Source: Corynebacterium sp. ES2730-CONJ
GTDB taxonomy: Bacteria > Actinomycetota > Actinomycetes > Mycobacteriales > Mycobacteriaceae
Direction: 5' to 3'
Length of the DNA: 64,000 nucleotides
NCBI RefSeq assembly: GCF_024834055.1
Contig: NZ_JANUXZ010000001.1
Coordinates: 310,001 to 374,000, forward strand
Below, in pieces: positions 18,557 to 28,551 of the stretch (position 1 is its first letter; every line of letters starts with the position of its first letter). A program made the translations under genes and the position numbers. The notes under the pieces are model-generated. The model did not search any database, was not told the DNA's origin, and worked only from the letters and a program-made list of their open reading frames with translations.

Positions 18557-20314
18557 TTATGCGGTGACCGTGTCGAGAATAGTAGAGACGATATCAGCGG
18601 CGTCGACTTCTACAATGTCGTGACCCCGACGGCGTAGCTCGACCTTGCCTTCACTAAATGAGCGCCCCAGCACCACTACATACGGGATACCGAGGAGCTC
18701 CGCATCCTTGAACTTAACTCCTGGGGACACCTTAGTGCGATCGTCGAACAGGACCTCGACACCTTTATGATCTAGTTCTGCAACGAGGCGATCACCGGCA
18801 GCTAAGGCTTTTTCGTCCTTATTAGCCACAACAACGTGAACGTGATAAGGGGCCACCTCAAGTGGCCAATTCAGACCTCTGTCATCATGACGCTGCTCAG
18901 CCAGGACAGCCATGAGCCGCGATACACCAATTCCGTAGGAACCCATGGTGGGGATGACTCGCTTGCCGTTTTCATCCAAGATCTGCACATCGAAAGCCTC
19001 GGTGTACTTCCGCCCCAGCTGGAAAATATGACCGATCTCGATACCACGAGCCAAGGTAAGGGAGCCTTGACCGTCAGGCGCTGGGTCACCTTCGCGTACC
19101 TCGGCCGCCTCAATATATCCATCAATAGTAAAGTCGCGGCCAGCAACAACGTTGTTGGCATGTTTCTCGAAAGCATTGGCACCAGTTAGCCAGGCTGTTC
19201 CCTCTGCCACCCGAGGGTCAGCGAGAACTCTAATGCCGTGCTCATTGAGCGCCTGAGGGCCGATATAACCCTTGACAAGGAACGGACGAGCGGCGAAATC
19301 CTCCTCAGAGGCCAACTCCACTTCAGCTGGCTCGAAAGAGGCCTCGAGACGCTTCTCATCGACTTCGCGATCACCGGGCAACAAAATACCAATAAGCTCA
19401 TCGTCCTGGGCGCCCGGCGTGTGCACCTTGACCATGAGGCATTTGAGCGTATCACTAGCGCCACATTCCCGCCCATCGATACTAAGACCACTGCGGCGTG
19501 CCCACTCCACCAGGTTGTCTATAGTTTCAGCGCCTGGGGTGTCATGAACCTCGAGGGGAGCTTGGCCGGCGATTTCCCGGGGAGTACCTGGTTGAGTTGT
19601 TACAGCCTCGACATTGGCAGCATAGTCTCCCTTCGTGGCACGCACGAAGGTGTCTTCACCATGAGGAGAAATAGCAAGAAATTCCTCCGAAGCCGATCCG
19701 CCCATCGCACCCGAGGTTGCTTTACAGATCGCGTATTCAACGCCGAGACGGTCGAAGATATTCTGATAAGCCTGACGGTGGCGAGCATAGGATTCCTTCA
19801 GACCAGCGTCAGTCATGTCAAAGGAGTAGGAATCCTTCATAACGAATTCGCGGCCCCTGAGGATACCCGCGCGAGGGCGTTCTTCGTCACGATATTTAAT
19901 TTGGATTTGATACAGCGTCACAGGGAAGTCTTTATAGGAGTTATAAAGATCCTTAACCTGAGCCGTGAAAAGCTCCTCATGGGTGGGCCCCAATAACATA
20001 TCTTGACCCTTGCGGTCCTTGAGTCGGAAGAGTGAGTCCCCGTACTCTGTCCAGCGGCCAGTTTGTTCATAAGGGTCGCGCGGAAGGAGTGCTGGAAATA
20101 ACAATTCTTGGCCACCGATAGCGTCCATCTCTTCGCGAACGATATTTTCGATCTTTTTCAAGGTGCGTAGCCCGAGCGGAAGCCAGGTATACACTCCCGG
20201 GGCAGCGCGGCGAATATAGCCGGCGCGCACAAGAAGTTTGTGACTAGGTACTTCAGCATCTGCTGGGTCTTCACGCAGGGTACGTAAGAAGAGTGTGGAA
20301 AGACGAGTAATCAT
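18557..20314 (-). CDS. proS: prolyl-tRNA synthetase (bacterial type)
   Basis: Class II aminoacyl-tRNA synthetase that charges tRNA-Pro. 585 aa. Motif 1 region near [20 protein letters not shown] (~33-52), motif 2 [21 protein letters not shown] (~143-163), the editing (INS) domain in the middle and motif 3 [17 protein letters not shown] (~450), then the anticodon-binding domain. The start ATG lies at the head of [21 protein letters not shown], typical for the family. Convergent with the lipoprotein gene; cutC is upstream with a 12-nt gap and could be cotranscribed. Confidence 0.97.
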   Translation of the reverse strand: MITRLSTLFLRTLREDPADAEVPSHKLLVRAGYIRRAAPGVYTWLPLGLRTLKKIENIVREEMDAIGGQELLFPALLPRDPYEQTGRWTEYGDSLFRLKDRKGQDMLLGPTHEELFTAQVKDLYNSYKDFPVTLYQIQIKYRDEERPRAGILRGREFVMKDSYSFDMTDAGLKESYARHRQAYQNIFDRLGVEYAICKATSGAMGGSASEEFLAISPHGEDTFVRATKGDYAANVEAVTTQPGTPREIAGQAPLEVHDTPGAETIDNLVEWARRSGLSIDGRECGASDTLKCLMVKVHTPGAQDDELIGILLPGDREVDEKRLEASFEPAEVELASEEDFAARPFLVKGYIGPQALNEHGIRVLADPRVAEGTAWLTGANAFEKHANNVVAGRDFTIDGYIEAAEVREGDPAPDGQGSLTLARGIEIGHIFQLGRKYTEAFDVQILDENGKRVIPTMGSYGIGVSRLMAVLAEQRHDDRGLNWPLEVAPYHVHVVVANKDEKALAAGDRLVAELDHKGVEVLFDDRTKVSPGVKFKDAELLGIPYVVVLGRSFSEGKVELRRRGHDIVEVDAADIVSTILDTVTA

Positions 20315-20325
20315 GGTTGGTTAGT

Positions 20326-21039
20326 TTAGCACCAGCTTTGTACCTTACTGACCAAGGCTCTAATAGCTTGCTCATCTGTGACCTGAACTGGTGCTGCTCC
20401 CCCACCCGGCCCGGCGGGTCCTCGCTCAACAAATGTCGAAGCTGAACTATGAATGGCGGCTACTCCGGTGGTCGCCAGAGCATCAATATTATCTGGGCGG
20501 ATGCCTCCTCCAGCCATAATTTCGATCTCCGGTACGTGGGCTACGAGCATCGCCAATTCCTGGGCTCCAGCAGGGGCACTAGATTGTCCACCGGAACTAA
20601 GGATGCGCTTGATTCCGAGGTCCTTGATGCTGTGGCAGGCATCTATTCGCGAGGGTACTGTATCGAATACACGGTGCAGGGTCACCTCCGCGCCGTGAGC
20701 ATGATCGATTAAATAACGCAGCGCAGGTATGTCTAGAGTGCCGTCTGATCGAGCAGCCCCAATAACAACTCCGTCGGCGCCGGCGCTAATGGCCTGTGAA
20801 ATATCAGTAGCCATCACTTCGATCTCAGCCTCGCTATAAACGAAACCGCCGGGCCGCACCCTGATGAGGACGTGGGTGGATATGATTGTGGAGCACGCCT
20901 GGATATTGCCAATGGTGGGAGTAAGCCCACCGGTTGCGGATAGTCCCACGCATAACTCGATGCGGTCGGCTCCTGCGTGGGCAGCCTGGGCTGCTCCTAC
21001 CGGGTCTTGCACTGCGATTTCAATGGCCGGGTATCTCAT
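20326..21039 (-). CDS. cutC: copper homeostasis protein CutC
   Basis: TIM-barrel protein of the CutC family, linked to copper tolerance in some bacteria although the biochemical role is unsettled. 237 aa. Family motifs: ADRIELCVGLSATGGLTPT (~25-43), HVLIRVRPGGFVYSEAE (~55-72), TLHRVFDT (~120), RILSSGGQSSAPAG and MAGGGIRPDNI (~175). GAGG is 7 nt before the ATG. Directly upstream of proS with a 12-nt gap. No copper-responsive operator is recognised. Confidence 0.93.
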   Translation of the reverse strand: MRYPAIEIAVQDPVGAAQAAHAGADRIELCVGLSATGGLTPTIGNIQACSTIISTHVLIRVRPGGFVYSEAEIEVMATDISQAISAGADGVVIGAARSDGTLDIPALRYLIDHAHGAEVTLHRVFDTVPSRIDACHSIKDLGIKRILSSGGQSSAPAGAQELAMLVAHVPEIEIMAGGGIRPDNIDALATTGVAAIHSSASTFVERGPAGPGGGAAPVQVTDEQAIRALVSKVQSWC

Positions 21040-21126
21040 AAAGAATCCTCTTTGCTGACGTTAGGAGTCGGGATATTTAGATGCTTCATGTGCAAGTGAC
21101 ACCCTAAGTATATGGCCTAAGTCCAG

Positions 21127-23349
21127 CTAAACTCCACAACCGGTTGTTGGATTCTTGCGGTGATTGGCCCATTGGGATAGAGCATCGCTGATCGCTTGGC
21201 TATATAGCTCGCGACCTTGCTCATTGGGATGAATTCTGTCGGAATAAAGCTTGTCGGGGTTCGCCTGAGCCAGTTGGCACCAGGGAGCAATATAGAGATT
21301 CTCATAGGTGTCTTGAGCACGGGCGATACGTTCTTGAGAGATGGGAATCCAGGTGCGCTCGCCATAAGGCATCACCATAATGACCACGCGCTGCTGGCCG
21401 ATTATATCCATGACCTGTTTCAATGCCTCCTCGCTTAGTGCTCCGTTGGTTCCAAAACCTAGAACGACAAAGGGATCAAGGCGCCCCGCATCAGCTAATG
21501 ACTGGAGGATACTTGGTGCTGCCACGAGCGACCGCGACACTTCGGCATCGATATACATGCCCGGAAAGTTCTTCTCCAGGGCAGGTACGGACCCGAGCAT
21601 AACGGAATCTCCCACAGCCGTCATTCGATCCCCTGTGGGAGGAAGCTGCGGTCCATATAAGGGGGTGGCAACGTCTGTTGCCTCTGCAGCTGGAATTGCT
21701 GTGATCTCACGCGGCGCTGTCTGATTGTGAGCCAGCCGCTCTAACTGGGATTGAAGTTCAGTTTGTTGCGGAGAGCGCACGATGGCCAGCGCAGCAGCCG
21801 CTAAGAGGGTTATAAGCGTTCCCGCCACCACAGCACGAACTCGAGGGTCAGAGCTACGCCATAGGTGCCGATATCCGCGCCGGCGTACGGGGGTTTCCAC
21901 AAAGACATAACTGAGATGGCTGATAACTAGGCTGGTGATCAGCGCGAGCAGACCAATGACCTCCGAATGCTGTGCCCACATCTGTTGGTGGTTGAGTTCT
22001 TGCAGGAGAACAACGATTGGCCAGTGCCATAAGTATAGGGAGAAGGAACGTTCACCGAGCCACCTCAGCACCGAGGTCCCCATCACACGGGAGAGTATTC
22101 CTACCTCGGAACTTACTTGCGCCAGAATCAAAACAGTGAACAGTGAGGCTAAAACCAGGCCTCCGCGGTATGTGAAGGCAGCCGTATCGGATACGACAAA
22201 GAAGAGAGTCGTTAGTCCGATCACACTGAGCACCCCGACCACAACACCAGGTAAACCAGCTAAGAGGTTTCGGTTGCGAGGCCAGGAATCCGCATGAGGG
22301 TCTGCAGAGGTCGAGGTCATGATCAGAGCTAAAAATACCCCCATTAACAGCCCGAAGCTGTGGGTATCCGTTCCGTAATACACGCGGGTGGGATCGGCTG
22401 CTGGATCATAGAGAGCGAGCATCGCGGCAAATGATGCAGTGCCAAGTACTAAGACCGTCGCAAGGATCGCACACCCTATTTTCTTAAACATCCTCATAAG
22501 GGCCACGAAGATTAGTGGCCAGATGAGATAGAACTGCTCCTCCACGGCAAGCGACCAGTAGTGGGCTAAAATCTGCACCCCTGAATCGGCAAAGTAGCTG
22601 GCACTTGCGGCAATTTGAGTCCAGTTGTTGGCAAAAATCAGTGTGCCCGCAAACTGCTCACCTAGTTTGACACTGGGGTCACCACCGACGAGTCCTGCAA
22701 GAGCGGTGGTGATGATTAAGACGATAAAAGCTGCCGGGAGGATGCGTCGTGCGCGGCGAATCCAAAATTTCTTTAGATCAATCCTTCCCAGGACCGAATA
22801 CTCTCGAACTAAAAGTGAGGTGATCAAGAATCCCGACAGCACAAAAAACATATCCACGCCCATAAACCCCCCGGGCATGGCCGAGCGGAAGAAGTGGTAA
22901 AAGACCACTGCCATCACCGCGATTCCGCGCAGCCCATCGATGCCAGGGACTCGACGAATTCGATAGGTCACGGTTTTCTTGGAATCATCGTGCTGCTGGG
23001 AGCTGGCTGCCAGGTGGTTGCGGTCCCCCACTCTCTTTGCCACGGGGTGCGGAGCAGGCGGCTCTGGGGTCTTTTTAAGGTTTTCTTCCCCGATCCTTCC
23101 ACGGCTGCCCTTGGCGATGGCCGCTTCGAGATCGGCCGCGAAATCCGGTCGAACGGGTTTGCGGACAGTTGTTATCGTATGCCCCGTTAGCAACCTCAGC
23201 AGTGCTAAAAGGAGGCTAAGCATTAGGTAGCGCACGAGGGCAGCTAACCAAGGGACTGCCCGTATCACTCGCCGCGTGACCGCTGTGATAAAGCGGGTGA
23301 CGCGACGGTTTGAACCGGATCCCTTGCGATTTAATGGTCCTGCCAACAC
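21127..23349 (-). CDS. membrane O-acyltransferase (AT3) with C-terminal SGNH domain
   Basis: OafA-type acetyltransferase predicted to move acyl groups across the membrane onto an envelope glycan or lipid. 740 aa. A 140-residue N-terminal extension with a hydrophobic helix (~38-56) and a charged linker precedes the AT3 domain: IRRVPGIDGLRGIAVMAVVF with the conserved His in VVFYHFF, then VDMFFVLSGFLITSLL and about ten membrane segments to ~520. The C-terminal SGNH domain has AVGDSVMLGS and the late DRIHPNEQGREL (Asp-x-x-His). GTG start at 23349. The acceptor is unknown; corynebacterial targets could include peptidoglycan, arabinogalactan or mycolates. Confidence 0.9.
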   Translation of the reverse strand: MLAGPLNRKGSGSNRRVTRFITAVTRRVIRAVPWLAALVRYLMLSLLLALLRLLTGHTITTVRKPVRPDFAADLEAAIAKGSRGRIGEENLKKTPEPPAPHPVAKRVGDRNHLAASSQQHDDSKKTVTYRIRRVPGIDGLRGIAVMAVVFYHFFRSAMPGGFMGVDMFFVLSGFLITSLLVREYSVLGRIDLKKFWIRRARRILPAAFIVLIITTALAGLVGGDPSVKLGEQFAGTLIFANNWTQIAASASYFADSGVQILAHYWSLAVEEQFYLIWPLIFVALMRMFKKIGCAILATVLVLGTASFAAMLALYDPAADPTRVYYGTDTHSFGLLMGVFLALIMTSTSADPHADSWPRNRNLLAGLPGVVVGVLSVIGLTTLFFVVSDTAAFTYRGGLVLASLFTVLILAQVSSEVGILSRVMGTSVLRWLGERSFSLYLWHWPIVVLLQELNHQQMWAQHSEVIGLLALITSLVISHLSYVFVETPVRRRGYRHLWRSSDPRVRAVVAGTLITLLAAAALAIVRSPQQTELQSQLERLAHNQTAPREITAIPAAEATDVATPLYGPQLPPTGDRMTAVGDSVMLGSVPALEKNFPGMYIDAEVSRSLVAAPSILQSLADAGRLDPFVVLGFGTNGALSEEALKQVMDIIGQQRVVIMVMPYGERTWIPISQERIARAQDTYENLYIAPWCQLAQANPDKLYSDRIHPNEQGRELYSQAISDALSQWANHRKNPTTGCGV

Positions 23350-23563
23350 GTGTCCACTTTGTCCTCGTTACTCGCGCCTATCGCGGACTCACTTAGTCCA
23401 CGACCGTCCCTCATCCACCGCTATTAAAAAGGAAGGGGCGAAAGGGCCTTACAAAGTAGTCATCTTAACGCATCACCCCAACCTTCAGTATTCACTGCGT
23501 TCACGGCCGAAAAATTAGCCGAGCTCCACCTCGGCGGGGATGAGAAGTGTACGGTGAAAAACT

Positions 23564-24328
23564 ATGTTGATCATACTTCCCCCATCCGAGACCAAAGCTC
23601 GAGGTGGCAGTGGAGCGCGGCTTTCTTGGGACACTCTCTCTTTCCCCGTGCTCAATCCCATCCGCCGCAGCATCGCCCGGGATCTTGGTGCCCTCCATCC
23701 TGATGAGGCTTTGCAGGTACTCAAAATTTCGGAAAACTTGAGAACAGAAGCCGTCTCGAATACACACCTTCTCCACTCCCCGACTATGCCCGCCATTGAA
23801 CGCTTTCAAGGTGTGCTTTTCGATGCCCTCTCCGCCGATACTTTGCCCGTATTCGCTCGAGAGCGCCTAGCTGTTGGGGATGCACTATTCGGTCTGGTCA
23901 AGGCAGATGACCTCATTCCCCACTACCGCTTATCAGCTCATGCGAAGGTGCCTTACCGAGAGGATCGCAATATTTCTCCGGCACCGACGATGAAAAAAAG
24001 ATGGGGTGCGGCCATCTCAGCGGAACTGGCGAAACTCGATGAACTGATTATAGATATGCGCTCAGGAGCTTATAGACAATTAGGCCCAGACAAACAGGCA
24101 ATAACTGTTCGAGTTGAAAGCGTCAAGGCTGACGGGAGTCGGTCAGTTGTCAGCCACTTCAATAAGCATTATAAGGGGCTCCTCGCACGAGCGTTGGCTA
24201 TCACTGACACGGAGCCGACGTGCGTGCAGGATGTATTAAAGACCGCAACTCAGGCCGGCTTCGATGTTGAACACGGTGGCGGGCGGGACATGATCCTTGT
24301 AGTTCGCCCCTCACAACCTCATCCCTAA
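23564..24328 (+). CDS. yaaA: YaaA family peroxide stress protein (UPF0246)
   Basis: Cytoplasmic DNA-binding-type protein that in E. coli lowers free iron under hydrogen peroxide stress. 254 aa. The family start MLIILPPSETKA, the YRLSAHAKVPY-like centre and the C-terminal GGRDMILVV are seen, with the conserved SHFNKHYKGLLARAL segment near residue 205. No Shine-Dalgarno is evident before the ATG. It converges with cobA, with 2 nt between the stops, and is divergent from the acyltransferase gene. Confidence 0.92.
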   Translation: MLIILPPSETKARGGSGARLSWDTLSFPVLNPIRRSIARDLGALHPDEALQVLKISENLRTEAVSNTHLLHSPTMPAIERFQGVLFDALSADTLPVFARERLAVGDALFGLVKADDLIPHYRLSAHAKVPYREDRNISPAPTMKKRWGAAISAELAKLDELIIDMRSGAYRQLGPDKQAITVRVESVKADGSRSVVSHFNKHYKGLLARALAITDTEPTCVQDVLKTATQAGFDVEHGGGRDMILVVRPSQPHP

Positions 24329-24330
24329 GG

Positions 24331-25068
24331 CTACAGTCCCGCTACCTCGCCGATCACATATACAGCGGGCGGCTTAATGTGGTGAGTACTGAAGGTCTCG
24401 GCGAGGGATTCAAGGGTACAGCGGTACGAACGCTGCTCGCTGGTGGCTCCATTTTCTATAACCGCTGCTGGCATCGTTGGTCGCATCCCAGCATGAATGA
24501 GGCGTTCAGCGATTCGGGGAGCATTCTTAACACCCATGATGACCGCCAAAGTTCCCCCAGATTGAGCCAGAGCATCCCAGTCGATCAGACTCTGAGGATG
24601 CTCTGGCGGCAGATGTCCAGAGATAACCGTAAAGCTGTGTACAACTCCCCGTTGGGTAATGGGGATTCCTGCGAGAGCAGGAACTGAGATTGCACTTGTC
24701 ACCCCTGGTACAACCTCGACTGTGAGGCCATGGGCGGAGAGATATTCAAGCTCTTCAAAACCGCGCCCAAAAACATACGGATCTCCTCCCTTGAGGCGAA
24801 CAACTTTCTTACCAGCGCGAGCGTGCTCGACGAGTAGTTCATTGATCTTTGACTGAGCCACTTGATGACCGTATGGCAGCTTGGACACATCGATAATTTC
24901 TTTGCTGTCAACATTGCAGAGTCGGTCGAGTTCTTGGGTGGGGCCGAGGTGATCGACGAGTACTATATCGGCAGCTTGGAGTCTGTTCATTCCGCGAATG
25001 GTCATGAGATCCCAGGCGCCCGGCCCTCCACCGAGGAGCACAACTGGGTGGGTCTTGATTTCAGTCAT
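24331..25068 (-). CDS. cobA: uroporphyrinogen-III C-methyltransferase (SUMT)
   Basis: Methylates uroporphyrinogen III at C2 and C7 to give precorrin-2, the entry into cobalamin (and siroheme). 245 aa, a single methyltransferase domain with no CysG-type oxidase/ferrochelatase fusion. Motifs: VLLGGGPGAWDLMTIRGM (~10-27), VVRLKGGDPYVFGRGFEEL (~88-106), VVPGVTSAISVPALAGIP ITQRG (~118-140) and the late PAAVIENGA. Isolated from cobB and cobO by the inverted selO gene. No cobalamin riboswitch is recognised upstream. Confidence 0.95.
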   Translation of the reverse strand: MTEIKTHPVVLLGGGPGAWDLMTIRGMNRLQAADIVLVDHLGPTQELDRLCNVDSKEIIDVSKLPYGHQVAQSKINELLVEHARAGKKVVRLKGGDPYVFGRGFEELEYLSAHGLTVEVVPGVTSAISVPALAGIPITQRGVVHSFTVISGHLPPEHPQSLIDWDALAQSGGTLAVIMGVKNAPRIAERLIHAGMRPTMPAAVIENGATSEQRSYRCTLESLAETFSTHHIKPPAVYVIGEVAGL

Positions 25069-25103
25069 GGTAAATAAGCATAGTCATAGATAAAGTAATC
25101 TCC

Positions 25104-26474
25104 ATGCATCTGCATCAGGACTTCGCCGCCGCCCTTCCCGAACTGGTTCATCCCGCCACACCACCTCATTTTCCCAGCTTGCAACAAATTTATTGCAATA
25201 CCGACGTGGCGACTTCCCTGCTCTTAAATCCGGCTGATCTCAGCGCAGATAGGCTGGCTAGCCTGCTGGAAAATAATTATCCCGCCATGGCTTATGCGGG
25301 CCACCAATTCGGTCACTTCTCTCCGCGCTTAGGAGACGGGCGAGCTTTGCTCCTCGGTGAACTCACAAAGGGCGAGGACGTGGTGGATCTTCATCTAAAA
25401 GGCAGTGGCCCGACCGTTTTCGCACGCGGAGGTGACGGAAAAATGCCGGTTGATGCAGCGTGGAAGGAAATTATCTACTCCCGAGCACTTACTGGTCTAA
25501 AAATTCCCAGCTCTCGCATTCTTGCGGCTTTTACCACGGGTGAAATGATAAAAAGAGAGCAACTGGTACCCGGCGCGCTCATCATTCGAGCAGCCTCAAG
25601 TCATATCCGCGTAGGAACTTTTCAATACGCTGCGACGCTGGGAGATAACGTCGTGCAGACCTTGTGTGATTATACGATCGCTCGTCACTATCCTCTCGCC
25701 CGCGGGCCCGAGCGTTACCGGGATTTTTTCTCCTCAGTAGTAGAGCGTCAAGCTCAGACGGTGGCGCTGTGGATGCGCCACGGTTTCGTGCACGGAGTGA
25801 TGAATACTGATAACACCACATTAAGTGGGGAAAGTATTGATTTTGGGCCAGCAGCCTTTAGCGATACCTATAACGATGATGCCTGCTATTCGTCGATTGA
25901 TACGCATGGACGTTATCGCTACGGTTACCAGCCATCGATTCTTGGCTGGAATTTAGCGCGCCTGGCTGAGTGCCTTGTTCCGTTGGTTGGACTCGAGTGG
26001 GCCCAGGAAACCATGGCCACCTTTGGTGAGGTGTATTACCGCCAGTGGCTCAAGTATATGGGTCGTGCGCTCGGGATCTCCCACCTCGAGCGGTCATACC
26101 TGGAGAGTACGATCGAGGAGTTTATGGAGTTGATGAAAAATGATCAGCTCGATCGCACGCTCGTCCTTCGAGCACTCAGCGAGCAGCGCGCTCTACCACA
26201 GGTGGGCGACCTCGTAGATTCGGGGGCATGGGCGTCTTGGATGGCTAGGTGGCGAAAAATGGATCCAAACTTCGCGGCGATGCTGAAGGTGAACCCCGTT
26301 TATATCGCCCGTAATCACCTCGTGGCGGCAAGTAGCGAGGACCCGCGGGTGCGCACCCTCCTCCTTGACGTTTTGGGGGATCCTTTTAGGCGCAGAACTG
26401 GGCAAGACTATGCGTTCTTGGAGCAGCTCGCTCCCCGGGACTTTGGACCCTACCACACGGTTTGTGGCACCTAG
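25104..26474 (+). CDS. selO: SelO/YdiU family protein adenylyltransferase
   Basis: Pseudokinase-fold enzyme that transfers AMP from ATP to protein Ser/Thr/Tyr, linked to redox stress. 456 aa, slightly shorter than E. coli SelO. Family motifs: AYAGHQFGHFSPRLGDGRA (~64-82), LHLKGSGPTVFARGGDGK (~95-112), RAASSHIRVGTFQYAA (~155-170), GFVHGVMNTDNTTLSGES (~220-237) and DFGP. The C-terminus ends CGT, with Cys at the third-to-last position where eukaryotic SelO has selenocysteine. Placed between cobB and cobA but on the other strand; it overlaps the cobB stop by 4 nt. No functional tie to cobalamin is implied. Confidence 0.93.
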   Translation: MHLHQDFAAALPELVHPATPPHFPSLQQIYCNTDVATSLLLNPADLSADRLASLLENNYPAMAYAGHQFGHFSPRLGDGRALLLGELTKGEDVVDLHLKGSGPTVFARGGDGKMPVDAAWKEIIYSRALTGLKIPSSRILAAFTTGEMIKREQLVPGALIIRAASSHIRVGTFQYAATLGDNVVQTLCDYTIARHYPLARGPERYRDFFSSVVERQAQTVALWMRHGFVHGVMNTDNTTLSGESIDFGPAAFSDTYNDDACYSSIDTHGRYRYGYQPSILGWNLARLAECLVPLVGLEWAQETMATFGEVYYRQWLKYMGRALGISHLERSYLESTIEEFMELMKNDQLDRTLVLRALSEQRALPQVGDLVDSGAWASWMARWRKMDPNFAAMLKVNPVYIARNHLVAASSEDPRVRTLLLDVLGDPFRRRTGQDYAFLEQLAPRDFGPYHTVCGT

Positions 26475-27859
26475 GAGGTTACTCGTTGGCACGCTTGAAT
26501 AAAGCGCTGCACCATCTCAGGATAAGCGGCTGGATGAGTGTGTAGATAGGAAGCGTGGACGGTCGCCGTGGTGAAGCCCTCGCTCTTGGTATTACCGTAG
26601 TAGTCTTGCCACGCCCATGCGGGGTCGAAGCCCTCGGCGGTTTCCTGATCCACACCGCTGTGGTGAAATTCGTGGCCGGTAATGCGCTGTCCGGCACGGC
26701 ATAGCAAATTATCGCCCAGTGCCACAGCGCTTCGGTAACCCAAGGTGAGACGCTTTTTCATACTCGCTGATACCGGGATCGCTCCAAGCATATGCCGCTC
26801 ATCGAGGCGATCGACAAGCCATAAAAGCCCCGCACATTCCCCATGTACTGGCTTTTTCGCGGCGATATGTCTTCTGATATCCTCCCTTAAGCTGTCGCGG
26901 GAGGCGAGGATATCGGCATACTCTTCAGGGAAACCTCCTGGGATGATAATTCCCTCGCATGAAGGAAGTTCGTCGACGAGGGGGTCGAATTCCACGACTC
27001 GCGCTCCACCAGCCGCCAGCAGCTCACGATGCTCGGCATAGGAAAAATTGAAGGCAGGACCACTAGCAATTGCCACGGTAACAGCATTCCCACGGTCCAT
27101 GAGGGCAGCGGGGTTCCAGCTGGGGCCGGAATAACTAGTGGAGGCGAGCGCAGCGATGGCATCGGTATCGCAGTAGCGGTCTACTAAATCAGCCATGTGG
27201 GCGATGGCTTCGGCCGCCTGGTGACCGTGTTCTGTGGCGGTGACTAGCCCGAGATGTCGTGATGGTACGGCCACCGCATCTTGGCGAGGTATGGCGCCCA
27301 CCACGGGGATACCTTCGTATTCGACCGCCTGTGTACAAATATCGCGGTGGCGTTCGCTACCAACCATATTAAGGATGACACCTGCAATGCGAACATTTTT
27401 ATCTGCGGTGGCGAAACCACGTACGAGGGCTCCTACTGACTGGCTCATACCGCGAATATCAACGACCAGAATAACGGGTAGCCCGAGTAGTCGGGCAATA
27501 TCGGCTGAGGATCCGAGTCCATCAGGGATGCGGCCATCAAACAGTCCCATCACGCCCTCCACGACGGCAATATCGCATCCGCTGGAACCATGTCGATACA
27601 ATGGCCCTATCAGATCCGCGCCACACATCACCATGTCAAGGTTGCGCCCGGTGCGTCCCGCGGCCAGTCCGTGATAACCAGGATCAATATAGTCAGGACC
27701 GACCTTGAAGGGCGCGACGGACATGCGGGCGCTGAGGGCCGCGATGAGGCCGGTGGTTATGGTCGTTTTTCCTGTCCCAGAGGCGGGGGCAGCGATTAAA
27801 ATCCCCGGTGTTGTTGGCTCCCGATCCCGGGATCTCTGCGACTGAGCTCTATCTACCAT
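26471..27859 (-). CDS. cobB: cobyrinic acid a,c-diamide synthase
   Basis: Glutamine-dependent, ATP-using amidation of the a and c side chains of (hydrogeno)byrinic/cobyrinic acid. 462 aa. N-terminal ATPase part with the P-loop APASGTGKTTITTGL (~25-39) and FKVGPDYIDPGYH (~53), then the glutamine amidotransferase domain with HGECAGLLWLVDRL (nucleophilic Cys, ~338) and the C-terminal HASYLHTHPA containing the catalytic His. Start overlaps the cobO stop by 7 nt, so the two are translationally coupled. Confidence 0.95.
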   Translation of the reverse strand: MVDRAQSQRSRDREPTTPGILIAAPASGTGKTTITTGLIAALSARMSVAPFKVGPDYIDPGYHGLAAGRTGRNLDMVMCGADLIGPLYRHGSSGCDIAVVEGVMGLFDGRIPDGLGSSADIARLLGLPVILVVDIRGMSQSVGALVRGFATADKNVRIAGVILNMVGSERHRDICTQAVEYEGIPVVGAIPRQDAVAVPSRHLGLVTATEHGHQAAEAIAHMADLVDRYCDTDAIAALASTSYSGPSWNPAALMDRGNAVTVAIASGPAFNFSYAEHRELLAAGGARVVEFDPLVDELPSCEGIIIPGGFPEEYADILASRDSLREDIRRHIAAKKPVHGECAGLLWLVDRLDERHMLGAIPVSASMKKRLTLGYRSAVALGDNLLCRAGQRITGHEFHHSGVDQETAEGFDPAWAWQDYYGNTKSEGFTTATVHASYLHTHPAAYPEMVQRFIQACQRVTS

Positions 27860-28473
27860 TCGATTCCTTTTTGCCCTTTACGACCAAGGTCCATGGGATG
27901 CTTAACCTTGTGCATGTCGGTCACAAGATCGGCGAGTTCAATGAGTCGGGGGTGAGCATTGCGTCCTGTCATAACTATGTGCTGGACACCGGGGCGGTTG
28001 GAGAGGGTCGTGATAACATCGTCGATATCGATCCATCCCCAGCTAACGGGATAGGTGAATTCATCGAGCACATAGAAGTCGTGGTGTTGATGAGACAGGC
28101 GATGCTTAATTTCCTCCCATCCCTCGAGGGCTTGCCGAGCATGGTCAGCCTCGTTTCCTCGCTTTTTCGACCAGGACCATCCTTCTCCCATTTTGTGCCA
28201 CTCCACTGCGCCCCCGATGCCCTCGTCGAGGTGGAGCTGGCCGAGTTTTTTGAAGACTGATTCTTCGCCGACTCGCCATTTGGCAGATTTGACGAATTGA
28301 AAAACTCCGATATTCATGCCTTGGTTCCACGCGCGCATGGCCATGCCAAAGGCAGCGGTGGATTTTCCTTTACCGGTGCCCGTGTGGACCGCCGTGACGG
28401 GGAGCATACGACGTTGCCGGGTTGTTAAACCGTCGTCGGGAATTGAAAGTGGGTCTAGTTGTCCGCGGGCCAT
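27853..28473 (-). CDS. cobO: cob(I)yrinic acid a,c-diamide adenosyltransferase
   Basis: Transfers the 5'-deoxyadenosyl group of ATP to the reduced corrinoid cobalt. 206 aa, the CobO/BtuR family. P-loop HTGTGKGKSTAAFGMAMRA (~30-48), then FQFVKSAKWRVGEE (~60-73) and DFYVLDEFTYPVSWGWID (~130-147) as in other members. It lies 78 nt downstream of the chelatase VWA part and overlaps cobB, giving a chelatase-cobO-cobB run that follows the order metal insertion, adenosylation and amidation. Confidence 0.95.
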   Translation of the reverse strand: MARGQLDPLSIPDDGLTTRQRRMLPVTAVHTGTGKGKSTAAFGMAMRAWNQGMNIGVFQFVKSAKWRVGEESVFKKLGQLHLDEGIGGAVEWHKMGEGWSWSKKRGNEADHARQALEGWEEIKHRLSHQHHDFYVLDEFTYPVSWGWIDIDDVITTLSNRPGVQHIVMTGRNAHPRLIELADLVTDMHKVKHPMDLGRKGQKGIEW

Positions 28474-28551
28474 CTCGGGTGCTCCTTAAAATAATAAGTT
28501 GTTACGTTTTCACTTTACGGGCTCTTGGGAAAGCTGGATGGGCAATAGTGT

